DNA of 18,581 nucleotides from Dehalococcoidia bacterium UBA1141 (GCA_002311385.1 DCAE01000038.1:1-18581), one strand, 5' to 3'. Shown: positions 8,238-16,065, counted from the first letter of the stretch. Translations and numbers: made by a program. The notes: a model not told the origin generated them from the letters alone.

Positions 8238-9152
8238 ATGACCGCCCAACGCCGTCCAGGAATGGACCACGAACATCACGATTGGTCGCCAATTTCAACA
8301 CGTGGGGTACTGCACTGGCCCAACAACGCCAGGGTTGCTCTATGCGTCATCGTAACTCTGGAGCACATGGAGTGGGAGCCGCCGGAAGGCAGCTTCAGCA
8401 CTGATGTGGTCGGCGGACTGGGAATCCGTCCCTTCCCCGACTATGCTCGCTATTCCCACCGGGACTACGGTCACCGAGTCGGCATATTCCGGGTGCTGGA
8501 CACTCTGGAGCGCCACGGCATCAAACCCACAGTGGCCATGGACGCTCGGACCGCCGAGGAGTATCCGTTCTTGGTGAAGCACTGCATGGAGCGCGGCTGC
8601 GAGATTATCGGTCATGGAATATCAGCCAGCCAGATGATTTCCAGCAGCATGCCCGTGGAGGAAGAAGCTGATTACATCAAGAAAGCGGTGGATGCCCTCA
8701 AGAAAGCCACCGGTTCGGCGCCTCAGGGATGGATGGGGCCGGAATACGGCGAGTCGGCCCACACGCCCCAGCTTCTGGCTCAGGCGGGGATAAAGTACCT
8801 GTGCGACTGGGCCAACGATGAGCAACCCTACCCAATGCACTCGCCGTCGGGCGAAATGTTCGCCCTGCCATCGATGCTGGAGTTGGACGATGTGCATGCC
8901 CTGTGGACCCGCCGGGTAACCGTCCAACGCTACGGTTTGTTATTGAAAGAGGGCTTCGACGCCATGTACCGAGACGGCGAGCAGAATGGACGGGTGTTGG
9001 TGATTAATATTCACCCTTGGCTTATGGGCCAGCCATTCCGCATCGGCTTCTTGGATGATGCCTTGGGGCATATGGTCCGTAATCAAGGAGTGTGGGCAGC
9101 CTCCGGCTCAGAAATTATCGATTGGTACCGGCAAAACCGCCCCAAAGGCTGA
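8238..9152 (+). CDS. PuuE-like polysaccharide-deacetylase-fold hydrolase, second copy
   Basis: A 304-residue paralog of the preceding protein. Matching landmarks are LHWPNNARVALCV (residues 25-37), HRDYGHRVGIFRVLDTLERH (74-93), GHGISASQM (125-133), WMGPEYGESAHTPQLL (165-180), CDWANDEQP (189-197) and INIHPWLMGQPFRIGFLDD (257-275). As in the first copy, the strand-1 aspartates and the second metal His are absent, so a PuuE-like, metal-independent mechanism is more likely than sugar deacetylation. The start ATG has GGGAG at 8223-8227, ten bases upstream; a His-rich N-terminal segment (MDHEHHDW) precedes the fold. The two copies could be subunits of one enzyme or act on related substrates. Family firm; reaction inferred. 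Confidence 0.85.
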   Translation: MTAQRRPGMDHEHHDWSPISTRGVLHWPNNARVALCVIVTLEHMEWEPPEGSFSTDVVGGLGIRPFPDYARYSHRDYGHRVGIFRVLDTLERHGIKPTVAMDARTAEEYPFLVKHCMERGCEIIGHGISASQMISSSMPVEEEADYIKKAVDALKKATGSAPQGWMGPEYGESAHTPQLLAQAGIKYLCDWANDEQPYPMHSPSGEMFALPSMLELDDVHALWTRRVTVQRYGLLLKEGFDAMYRDGEQNGRVLVINIHPWLMGQPFRIGFLDDALGHMVRNQGVWAASGSEIIDWYRQNRPKG

Positions 9153-9225
9153 TTGGGAAGGACTGCATTGGGGTCACGCTCACTGCGCACAAATCCTTTG
9201 GCCCTGGGCATAGATAGTGCGTCAA

Positions 9226-9259
9226 CAGCACACATATTCATTAATGAATATGTGTGCTG
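9226..9259. repeat. Perfect 34-bp palindrome between convergent genes
   Basis: The half-site CAGCACACATATTCATT is followed by its exact reverse complement, centred between 9242 and 9243, with no spacer. As RNA it could fold into an AU-rich stem of about 15 bp with a four-base loop from either strand. It lies 73 bases after the plus-strand PuuE-like gene and 24 bases after the stop of the minus-strand gene, where a bidirectional terminator would be expected. There is no T-run on either side. A dimeric protein binding site is the alternative. Confidence 0.75.
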
Positions 9260-9283
9260 AGGTGTAAACAGTAGGGCGGTACT

Positions 9284-10972
9284 TCACCTTACTTGAGGCC
9301 AGTTAATCTTGAGCCGGTCTTCCTTCAGCGCCGTCATTTCCGCACCGGGCATCTTCTTCTTGATAGCCCCTAAAGTCAGAGTCTTGCTTCCCAGTTCCAA
9401 GGTGAACTGGACGCCTTCTTCTCTGGATACGAGGCGGCTGTCGACGATGGCCCCACTGCCCATAATATCATCGAGAACTTCCCACACCGAGCCCACTTGG
9501 TCTTGGTCCAACGTAGATGGGAACATCAAATATATCTTGCCTGAGTAGCTCTCGGGCAATGGTATTGATGGGACGGCCTCAGAGCCTGGCGCAAGCGCAT
9601 CGTCTGAAACCTCGGCACTCCCGGGTGTGCTTGCGGCTGGGGGCTCTGGCGCCGTATTTGCCGGAACGGCGTCAGCGGTATTTGCCGGAACGGCGTCAAT
9701 CGTAGTCGGGCGCATGGAGGCCATCTCTCGCTGCAACTCTTCAGCCGCAGAAAGAGGGGCTGCGGGGGCAGCGCCGGGGGACGGCTCGGCTTCTATCACT
9801 CTGCCACTGGTGCCCGATATGACGGTCGACCCCGCGTTTTCCGGTGGAGCCGACGTGGTGGCTTCAAATTCCTTTCTGAACTGCTCCGCAGCCGAGATGA
9901 GTTCCTGGGGAGAAGGAACCGGAGAACGGGGGGTAGGAGTGTCCGGAATACCCGCGGCGCTTGGTGCGGGTGGGTCCTCTCGCGCTGGTTCCGGATCTGG
10001 CTCGGGGCTTGCGGCAGCCGCAGGAATATTTGATATCGCTGGCCTAGGTTCGGGGGCGGGCGGGATGTTATGTGGGGCTGGCTCTGGCTCGCTGCTAGGT
10101 GGCGGCCGGTCGCTGAAATCAGGTAATGGGGTGGCGTCTCCAGTTGGTGGTTGGGCACTGGATTGCCGTGCAGTCGCCCTGTTGACCAACCGCTCTTGGA
10201 TCTGCGCTTGTCCAGCCAGCTTACCGGCGCCCAATTGGCCTAGGGCTTCCTGCCCTAGAATTGCTAGCTCTTCTCCGATGATATGGGCGCAACGGAGGTC
10301 GTCCAAAGCAGAATTGCCCAGGGAAATGGCGGATTCCGAGAGGCAATTTATTTCTCTTAGCTCCCGGCTCACTTGAGCGGCAGCAACAGCCAGCGCAGTA
10401 AGCGCCTTTAGTATGTCGGTAGTGGCGTTCTGTCTTGCCCTGTCGGCTTCCTTCCAAGCCTCTAGATTGTTGACCCTCTGAAGCTCATCCTGGGCCTTTC
10501 TGGCTTCGTCGACCTCCCGAATGACTCTCAAGCGGTTGACGAATTCAGGCGTATCGACAGAAAAACCCCGTTCAAATGCCCGCCAAGCGGCTTCGCCCAA
10601 GAGACCCGCTTCCTGCCAGGCGGCGTCGGCCTGCTCCATGGCTTCATGGGCCTGGGAACGCATAGCTTCGGCATTCGCCCGGTTGGCCAGCAGCGCTCGT
10701 AACTCAGACTGAGCTGCGACGATAGTTCCTTCAAGTTCCACGCAAGTGTTGTACATTTGCTCTATATTGTTGGCTGAGGAGATGGTAGCAGGGGTTTGTC
10801 CAAGACTTTGTCCACTTGCCTGCGCTTCCCAGGTGTCCAACTGCCCGCTTTCTTTCGTTGTATCTGAGCCGGCTGATTCCGGGTCGGTTGGCGCGGATCC
10901 CTCCAGGGCTGAACCTGCTGATACCGAATCCGGGGACGCGGCTGGCGTGGCGGTGGTTTCCCCGGTCAACAC
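9284..10972 (-). CDS. Ala/Pro/Glu-rich coiled-coil protein, unknown function
   Basis: 562 residues from the first in-frame start (GTG 10972), though the frame is open for about 60 codons further upstream (see the adjacent entry). Layout: an acidic Ala/Ser/Thr-rich N-terminus (1-65); a mostly helical, probably coiled-coil region rich in Ala, Glu, Gln and Arg (66-270); a Pro/Glu/Ala-rich, probably disordered region (271-475) with two short amphipathic motifs of similar sequence, ISAAEQFRKEF (359-369) and LSAAEELQREM (407-417); and a compact C-terminal domain (476-562, GKIYLMFPSTLDQDQ...LKINWPQVR) that looks alpha/beta. No signal peptide or membrane segment is visible. I do not recognise the family; a scaffold or adaptor with a C-terminal interaction domain is one possibility. 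It converges on the PuuE-like pair. Confidence 0.75.
   Translation of the reverse strand: MLTGETTATPAASPDSVSAGSALEGSAPTDPESAGSDTTKESGQLDTWEAQASGQSLGQTPATISSANNIEQMYNTCVELEGTIVAAQSELRALLANRANAEAMRSQAHEAMEQADAAWQEAGLLGEAAWRAFERGFSVDTPEFVNRLRVIREVDEARKAQDELQRVNNLEAWKEADRARQNATTDILKALTALAVAAAQVSRELREINCLSESAISLGNSALDDLRCAHIIGEELAILGQEALGQLGAGKLAGQAQIQERLVNRATARQSSAQPPTGDATPLPDFSDRPPPSSEPEPAPHNIPPAPEPRPAISNIPAAAASPEPDPEPAREDPPAPSAAGIPDTPTPRSPVPSPQELISAAEQFRKEFEATTSAPPENAGSTVISGTSGRVIEAEPSPGAAPAAPLSAAEELQREMASMRPTTIDAVPANTADAVPANTAPEPPAASTPGSAEVSDDALAPGSEAVPSIPLPESYSGKIYLMFPSTLDQDQVGSVWEVLDDIMGSGAIVDSRLVSREEGVQFTLELGSKTLTLGAIKKKMPGAEMTALKEDRLKINWPQVR
9654..9698. repeat. Tandem repeat, 24-bp period, inside the Ala/Pro/Glu-rich gene
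   Basis: The 21-bp segments at 9654-9674 and 9678-9698 are identical, three bases apart. In the protein they encode DAVPANTA twice in a row (about residues 427-441), within the disordered region. Recent slippage duplication is likely. Confidence 0.8.
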
Positions 10973-11190
10973 CTGGGTGGCCGCTTCCGTCGCGGTTGCT
11001 ATGGGTCCATCATCGGCTATCGCAACACCAACTGCAGAGTCGGTTTCAGGCTCAAGGCCGGGATCGGGCTCAAAGGCAGACTTAAGGACGGAAACGCCTC
11101 TGCCTGAGATTGCTTGACCTTGCCCGAGCTCCTGCTTCGTCCGCCAATCAGTCTTTCGATGGTTGGGGAATTAATTGATAGCCATCCCAT
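10973..11190 (-). pseudogene. Frame-shifted 5' part of the Ala/Pro/Glu-rich gene
   Basis: Upstream of GTG 10972 the same frame reads on for about 60 codons with the same composition (for example FEPDPGLEPETDSAVG and IADDGPIATATEAATQ), but contains no start codon before a TAA near 11172. In another frame an ATG at 11190, with an excellent AAGGAAGG site, encodes MGWLSINSPTIER. Adding one base near 11152-11156 would give IERTDWRTKQEL and join the two, for a protein of roughly 635 residues. This is either a real frameshift, a sequence error, or recoding. Confidence 0.55.
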
Positions 11191-11195
11191 GATTT

Positions 11196-11203
11196 CCTTC
11201 CTT
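11196..11203 (-). promoter_or_regulatory. Strong ribosome-binding site deciding ATG 11190
   Basis: On the minus strand AAGGAAGG is followed by AAATC and ATG. It is one of the best ribosome-binding sites in the window, and the frame it opens soon diverges from the long downstream frame. It is the main evidence that the long protein should start here. Confidence 0.65.
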
Positions 11204-11266
11204 AGGACACCAGCCACAAGACACCAGCACCGCACCCTCATTCACACGATTTGGTAGCCAATTTTA

Positions 11267-11349
11267 TGTCGTTATTATTAGGATTGGCCAAAAATAGAGT
11301 CAAAAAATCGACTCAATTGAATTGGATTCAACAAAACATCATAACGACA
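11267..11349. repeat. Inverted repeats flanking the minus-strand promoter
   Basis: TGTCGTTAT (11267-11275) and ATAACGACA (11341-11349) form a 9-bp inverted repeat whose centres are 74 bases apart. One arm overlaps the -10 and the start point. Between them lies TTGAAT-TGG-ATTCAA (11317-11331). The arrangement suggests regulator half-sites, possibly joined by looping; no regulator gene is in the window. Confidence 0.4.
11274..11303 (-). promoter_or_regulatory. Sigma-70-type promoter for the Ala/Pro/Glu-rich gene
   Basis: On the minus strand TTGACT (11303-11298) is followed after 18 bases by AATAAT (11279-11274), each five of six to consensus. Transcription would start near 11267, about 75 bases before ATG 11190. 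It sits in an AT-rich patch unlike the flanking genes. Confidence 0.5.
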
Positions 11350-11603
11350 CTTCTATGAAGAAACCCCATTAACTGCGGGAGGGTCGGCTGTAGATTCAGC
11401 CTGTGGGCTCAGAATGTTGAGATTGAGCCAGCGTCGCTGGGTTACCCCTGCCGAGTCGCCAGCTAGGTTGAGTCAATAGGTTGGTCACGAGCCAAGCCGA
11501 CCGATCAGTAAGGCGAAGAAGAGGCGCTTGGCTCCAGGGGCCTGCTGACTGTTAGATTCTGGAATTTAGCTTCGCTATAGACCAGATTGGCTCGTGAATG
11601 GCC
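11350..11603. other. Intergenic stretch without a recognisable gene
   Basis: Between the two divergent promoters I see no coding frame with a ribosome-binding site. The only structure noted is a short hairpin, CCAGCG-T-CGCTGG (11428-11440). Short minus-strand frames here lack protein-like composition. Confidence 0.4.
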
Positions 11604-11632
11604 TTGACACTCATAATGGCCTGTGATATTTT
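11604..11632 (+). promoter_or_regulatory. Promoter of the respiratory operon
   Basis: A perfect -35, TTGACA (11604-11609), is followed by a 17-bp spacer and TATTTT (11627-11632), with TGTGA just before the -10 resembling an extended -10. Transcription would start near 11640, giving a leader of just under 60 bases before ATG 11698. It is the best plus-strand promoter in front of the act-like genes. Confidence 0.6.
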
Positions 11633-11697
11633 TCACCTGGCCTTCGCCGGGTAGGTGGCCAGCCATGAATTGAACCCGACGCAGGAGCTGCTCAAGT

Positions 11698-11994
11698 ATG
11701 TTCCAAGACATTCAAGCGCTAACAAGCGAGAACTGGAACGACATCCATCATTGGCTTACTTATTTCTGGATATACGTGCCGCTAGTGTTGGTGTTTGCGC
11801 TTACCATGGTAACCGCCCATGCCATTATCCCGTCACTAATTATGACGGGGCAACTCCCGGAATCGGCGGGAAAGATAAGGGTAGCCATGACGGCCTTTGC
11901 CTCTCTGGTGTTTGTGGCAGCAGTGATTATGATGGTCTTGACGGTAGATAGAACTTTGGACCTGGAGAAATTCTGGGACAGGTGGCTGATCTAG
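11698..11994 (+). CDS. Small two-helix membrane protein
   Basis: A 98-residue protein with a short hydrophilic N-terminus (FQDIQALTSENWNDIHHW) and two strongly hydrophobic segments, about residues 20-48 and 62-83, separated by a short loop with Pro, Glu and Lys, and ending in the charged segment DRTLDLEKFWDRWLI. There is no heme motif or cysteine. I do not recognise the family. A CAGGAG lies about ten bases before the ATG, and the gene is the first after a good promoter. The cytochrome gene follows 136 bases downstream in the same direction. Position suggests a small accessory or anchoring subunit of the respiratory complex, but that is inference from context. Confidence 0.65.
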   Translation: MFQDIQALTSENWNDIHHWLTYFWIYVPLVLVFALTMVTAHAIIPSLIMTGQLPESAGKIRVAMTAFASLVFVAAVIMMVLTVDRTLDLEKFWDRWLI

Positions 11995-12007
11995 CCAACT
12001 TCCCGAT

Positions 12008-12035
12008 TGAATGGTAGCAAATCGGACACCATTCA
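12008..12035 (+). repeat. 8-bp inverted repeat in operon spacer
   Basis: TGAATGGT (12008-12015) pairs with ACCATTCA (12028-12035) across a 12-base loop, 14 bases after the small membrane-protein gene. No T-run follows. It could be an RNA-stabilising or attenuating hairpin ahead of the cytochrome gene. Confidence 0.35.
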
Positions 12036-12130
12036 CGAGTACATACACCAAGGATATCCCAAGGACTAATGGCAGATAATAGGATACTGGGTAGTAAAAA
12101 AATTAATAGCATTAGACTAGGTGCCAGATA

Positions 12131-12781
12131 GTGAAGAGACCTAGCGGCAAGATGCTAGCCTTGGCCTTTGCTGGTTTGGGCACCACCGTTATTATGGGTT
12201 TCGTGGTTGCGGTGTTGCTGATTTCCTGGTTTTCCAATCCGCCATTTGGCTTGGGCAACGCACCTCCTCAACCTATTGCCTTCCCTCATACAGTGCACGT
12301 AGCTGACAACGGGATACAGTGCGAGTTCTGTCATAGGAATGTGACCAAGGGAGCCGCAGCCACAGTTCCAGCTGTGGAGCAATGTTTGTTCTGTCATAAA
12401 AATATCGACGGAGCTACTGCCTCCGCTCAGACGGAAATATCCAAAGTGCGTGTTAGCTTCGAGACTAACCAACCAATCAACTGGGAACGGGTTCACCGTT
12501 TGCCGGATCACGTTCGGTTCGTCCACGAAGCTCACATCCGGGCTCTGACGGCCATGGACGAGTCGTCGCGTGACTCATCGGAGAAAGTCCAAGCGGCTTG
12601 TTCGATTTGCCACGGTGACATCTCCCAGTCCACGGAAGTCAAGCCAAAGAGGTTCCAGTCGCTCAAGATGGGCACTTGCCTGGATTGCCACCGGTTCCTT
12701 TCTTTGGTGCCTGACGATGAAGGATACAACAAACCCGAATTTACGGACATTCCCACGGATTGCACGGTATGCCACAAATGA
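12131..12781 (+). CDS. Pentaheme cytochrome c, ActA/QrcA-like
   Basis: A 216-residue membrane-anchored multiheme c-type cytochrome. Five CxxCH motifs are visible: CEFCH (64-68), CLFCH (85-89), CSICH (157-161), CLDCH (183-187) and CTVCH (211-215), the last at the very C-terminus. One hydrophobic helix (about 9-33) without a clear cleavage site would anchor the heme domain on the outer face. Extra histidines suitable as distal ligands cluster at FPHTVH (51-56) and in HRLPDHVRFVHEAH (122-135). ActA of alternative complex III also carries five hemes; QrcA has six. The start is taken as GTG 12131 (AGGTG seven bases upstream), which gives a basic n-region; ATG 12152 is the alternative. It would pass electrons between the complex and a periplasmic partner. 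Confidence 0.88.
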   Translation: MKRPSGKMLALAFAGLGTTVIMGFVVAVLLISWFSNPPFGLGNAPPQPIAFPHTVHVADNGIQCEFCHRNVTKGAAATVPAVEQCLFCHKNIDGATASAQTEISKVRVSFETNQPINWERVHRLPDHVRFVHEAHIRALTAMDESSRDSSEKVQAACSICHGDISQSTEVKPKRFQSLKMGTCLDCHRFLSLVPDDEGYNKPEFTDIPTDCTVCHK

Positions 12782-12839
12782 TGCCTGAAATTGTCAACAT
12801 AAAGGTCCAGTCCCGGGGCCGCATTTGGGGCGAAATTTG

Positions 12840-15152
12840 ATGAAATTAACACGCCGAAATTTCTTGGCTTGGGCAGGTGTGGCTGCTGTAGGCGCAGTGG
12901 CTTGCGAAGGCTTTGGCATAAGGGAAGGGGAATTCGACATTCAGAGCCCGGTCAGCCTCCCCGAAGACTTGGTCAAGGGCAAGGACAACTGGTACGCAAC
13001 GATGTGCCGCATCTGCAACTCCGGGGAAGGCATTGTCGTACGGGTGATGGAAGGGCGGGCGAAGAAGGTTGAAGGAAACCCTATGTTTCCCATCAACCAC
13101 GGGAAGCATAGGCCAGCCTGCGAAGCCGCTTTGCAAGCGTTGTACCACCCAGACCGCATCGGTACGCCCATGCAGCGTTCAGGACCCCGGGGATCGGGCC
13201 ATTTTTCGCCCATCTCATGGTCCGCTGCCTTGGACAAACTACAACAAGAACTGAAAGTCCGGGGCAACTCGATGCTCATGATTACCGACCCGCTTAGGGG
13301 TCATTTGGGAACCGTAGTGAGCCGGTTCACCCAATCGTTGGGCGGCCGCTACATGAGTTTCGACACTCTGGATAACGCGACTTACCGCGGGGCCATCAAA
13401 GGCGTGTTCGGTCAGGACCTGATGCCTGATTTTGACTTTGCCAACACCCGATTCCTGCTATCTTTCGGCGCTGATTTTCTTTCCACCTGGGTTTCACCCA
13501 CCCGCTGGAATGTCGGCTACGGAGAGTTCCGAAGCGGAGTAGGCAAGGAACGGGGCACCTTCTATCACGCCGATTCCAGATTTTCCATGACCGCGGCCAG
13601 CGCCGACAAGTGGTTGCCCATAGAACCGGGATACGAAGGCCACTTGGCCATGAGCGTTGCCTATGTAATTATCTTAGAGAACCTTCAAGCTCCAGGAGTA
13701 GATGTTGGAGCATTGACCGGTGGTCAGGGAGCAGCAGCCTTGGAGGCCTTCAGGCCCGAAGCCATGGCCGAGCGGGTGTTCCTGTCCGGAAGCATGCGGG
13801 GCGATGAAGGTGTCGAGACCATACGCCATCTAGCCAGGGAATTTGCTGGCAAAACCCCCAGCCTGGCCATAGGCGGCGGTTCCGCTGGCGCCCAGATCAA
13901 CGGCCTGTTTAACCTGAAAGCGATTTATGCCTTGAACTACTTGGTGGGCAGCGTGGCAGCCGAGGGTGGGATTCGTTTCAACCCCGGAAGCCCATTGGAC
14001 GATGCTCCGGCTTCTGCGCCAACCGGGACCCTTAACGACTGGATCAGGGTAAAGCAAGACTTGGACTCGGGCGCCATCAACATGATGATGCTACGCCAAG
14101 CGAACCCGGTGTATGGGTTGCCGGACCAACTCAGGTTTAGAGAAGCGATTGATACGGCTAGCGATCTGTTCGTGGCCAGTTTCTCGCCCTTCATGGATGA
14201 AACCACTGCCATGGCGGACTTGATTCTCCCTGACCGAACTTCTTTGGAAGAATGGGGCGATGACATACCCGAGCCCGGTCCTGGCTACCAGGTTGTCGGT
14301 TTCCAACAACCGGTGGTCAACCCATTCCACGAGTTGGACCCCAAGAGCTTCCCCGACCTTTTGCTGACCATGGCCCAAGAATTGGGCAAAGAAGAAGACT
14401 TGCCTTGGCCCAACTACCGGAGCATGCTGCGGGAAGGCTCGGATGCTTTATTCGCTTTGAACCGTGGCTCCATTCAGGCAGCGACGGCTGACGATTTCTG
14501 GAACCAACTCCTGCAAAGAGGTGGTTGGTGGGACGAAAACGCCTTTGGGCCCCAGAATGTGGATGCGCCCAACGGCTTGTTTAGCGATTTAGCCAAGGAC
14601 GCCGCCCCGCCCAAGTTCTCCGGGGCTGCTAGCTCTGACAATACCTTTTACCTGGTGCCTTTCGCCCACAACTCATTACAGGACGGCCAATACGCCCATC
14701 TGCCTTGGCTGCAAGCCACGCCAGATCCATTGACGACGATTACCTGGCAGACTTGGGCTGAGATTAACGATGTGGACGCCCGATTCTTGGGTATCAAAGA
14801 AGGGGATGTGCTTGAGATAAGGTCTTCTCAAGGCGCGATAAAAGTTTTGGCATACCTTTCGCCAGCCGCGCCCCACGGGACCATAGCGGTACCATTGGGA
14901 CAGGGCCACACCCACGGGACCGAATGGGCCACCGACCGACCGGCAACGGAAAGCGCCAACGTGCTGGATATACTGGAACCCGCTCAAGTGGAAGGCACCG
15001 GGTCATTGGCTTGGGCCAACACCTGGGTCAATGTTTCCAAGACAGAGGACAGTGTTAAAGTAGCCAAGTTCGAAGGAATCGTCCGGGCGGTGGAGATTGG
15101 AATCCTGCCTTCGGAGCGAATCATTCAGACCATCACGCCGGAGGATGCGTAG
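12840..15152 (+). CDS. Molybdopterin-oxidoreductase-family subunit, ActB1/QrcB-like
   Basis: A 770-residue protein from ATG 12840; TTG 12825 in frame would add five residues. ATG is preferred because MKLTRRNFLAWAG then places a twin-arginine motif at the N-terminus, followed by a hydrophobic stretch and a lipobox-like AVAC, so Tat export and perhaps lipid anchoring are expected. The Fe-S region of the family is present as CRIC (56-59) and a Cys in HRPAC (94), but the third Cys position holds Glu, so the N-terminal cluster is probably missing. This fits the B1 domain of alternative complex III and QrcB, which belong to the family but carry no molybdenum cofactor; cofactor loss here is inferred. 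It sits between the pentaheme cytochrome and the Fe-S protein, which in most ACIII is fused to it. Confidence 0.85.
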   Translation: MKLTRRNFLAWAGVAAVGAVACEGFGIREGEFDIQSPVSLPEDLVKGKDNWYATMCRICNSGEGIVVRVMEGRAKKVEGNPMFPINHGKHRPACEAALQALYHPDRIGTPMQRSGPRGSGHFSPISWSAALDKLQQELKVRGNSMLMITDPLRGHLGTVVSRFTQSLGGRYMSFDTLDNATYRGAIKGVFGQDLMPDFDFANTRFLLSFGADFLSTWVSPTRWNVGYGEFRSGVGKERGTFYHADSRFSMTAASADKWLPIEPGYEGHLAMSVAYVIILENLQAPGVDVGALTGGQGAAALEAFRPEAMAERVFLSGSMRGDEGVETIRHLAREFAGKTPSLAIGGGSAGAQINGLFNLKAIYALNYLVGSVAAEGGIRFNPGSPLDDAPASAPTGTLNDWIRVKQDLDSGAINMMMLRQANPVYGLPDQLRFREAIDTASDLFVASFSPFMDETTAMADLILPDRTSLEEWGDDIPEPGPGYQVVGFQQPVVNPFHELDPKSFPDLLLTMAQELGKEEDLPWPNYRSMLREGSDALFALNRGSIQAATADDFWNQLLQRGGWWDENAFGPQNVDAPNGLFSDLAKDAAPPKFSGAASSDNTFYLVPFAHNSLQDGQYAHLPWLQATPDPLTTITWQTWAEINDVDARFLGIKEGDVLEIRSSQGAIKVLAYLSPAAPHGTIAVPLGQGHTHGTEWATDRPATESANVLDILEPAQVEGTGSLAWANTWVNVSKTEDSVKVAKFEGIVRAVEIGILPSERIIQTITPEDA

Positions 15153-15264
15153 CCGGTATCATCACGGGATTACCAGCGGGAATATTAGCAGAGAACCATA
15201 ATTATTTAGCTGATTTGTCTGGGCCAAACTTGGTTTCAAAATTTAGCAAGGGGTAGCAGCTCAA

Positions 15265-16065
15265 ATGGTAAGTCCTAGAGTTGAACACAAATGGGGAATG
15301 GTAGTCGACTTGGACCGGTGCACCGGGTGTCAAGCCTGTGTCGTTGCCTGCCAAGCGGAGAACAACCTGCCCATAAACACCAAAGACTTTTACCTGCAAC
15401 GCCGGGCCTACGAATGGATTCGCATCGAACGGTACTGGGAAGGCGAGTACCCGAACGTTAAAGCCCGGTTCATCCCTATCATGTGCCAGCACTGCGAAAA
15501 TGCGCCCTGTGAGCCGGTTTGCCCGGTATTCGCCACATACCACAACGACCAGGGCATGAACGTCCAGGTTTACAACCGCTGCGTGGGCACGCGCTACTGC
15601 GCCAACAACTGCCCTTACCAGGCCAGGTTCTTTAATTACTGGGAACCGGTTTGGCCCGAGCGAATGCGAAACCAACTGAACACCGACGTTACTGTCCGTA
15701 GCCGCGGCATCATGGAGCGTTGTAGTTTTTGCGTGCAGCGCATCCGGCGGGGCGAATTGACCGTGGAGAGACAGGAAGGCTCGACGTTGGATTACAAGAC
15801 CATGAAGGCGCGGAACTTCTTACCAGCTTGCGTCATGTCTTGCCCGACCAACGCTTTGCAGTTTGCCGACCAAGGTGACACCACGGGCCCGGTGCACGAA
15901 TATTTTGAAGAAGCCAACCAACAGATTGAGGACCGGCACGCCGGGATTCACCCCCGCGAGGGTTCCAGGGTATACCGGTTGCTGGAAGAGATGGGAACCA
16001 AACCCAATGTGATTTATCTAAAGAAGGTTGACCTGTATCCCTTGAAGAAAACCACCCACGCTTAA
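15265..16065 (+). CDS. Four-cluster iron-sulfur protein, ActB2/QrcC-like
   Basis: A 266-residue ferredoxin-like electron-transfer subunit. Cysteine groups are CTGCQACVVAC (19-29), CQHCENAPCEPVC (74-86), CVGTRYCANNC (106-116), CSFC (153-156) and CVMSC (189-193): fifteen ligands arranged as in PsrB/DmsB-type proteins. In the third group a Thr (109) replaces the usual second Cys, leaving three ligands, which in ACIII goes with one [3Fe-4S] and three [4Fe-4S] clusters. The sequence around it, NRCVGTRYCANNCPYQAR, is typical of ActB. There is no signal peptide, so co-export with its Tat-bearing partner is likely if it works outside the membrane. The start ATG has AAGGGG about eleven bases upstream. 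Confidence 0.9.
   Translation: MVSPRVEHKWGMVVDLDRCTGCQACVVACQAENNLPINTKDFYLQRRAYEWIRIERYWEGEYPNVKARFIPIMCQHCENAPCEPVCPVFATYHNDQGMNVQVYNRCVGTRYCANNCPYQARFFNYWEPVWPERMRNQLNTDVTVRSRGIMERCSFCVQRIRRGELTVERQEGSTLDYKTMKARNFLPACVMSCPTNALQFADQGDTTGPVHEYFEEANQQIEDRHAGIHPREGSRVYRLLEEMGTKPNVIYLKKVDLYPLKKTTHA

Noticed and set aside
9627..10376. 249-codon plus-strand frame rich in Ala, Gly and Ser
   Set aside because: It is the antisense shadow of the Ala/Pro-rich minus-strand gene; its composition follows from the complementary codons and it has no ribosome-binding site.
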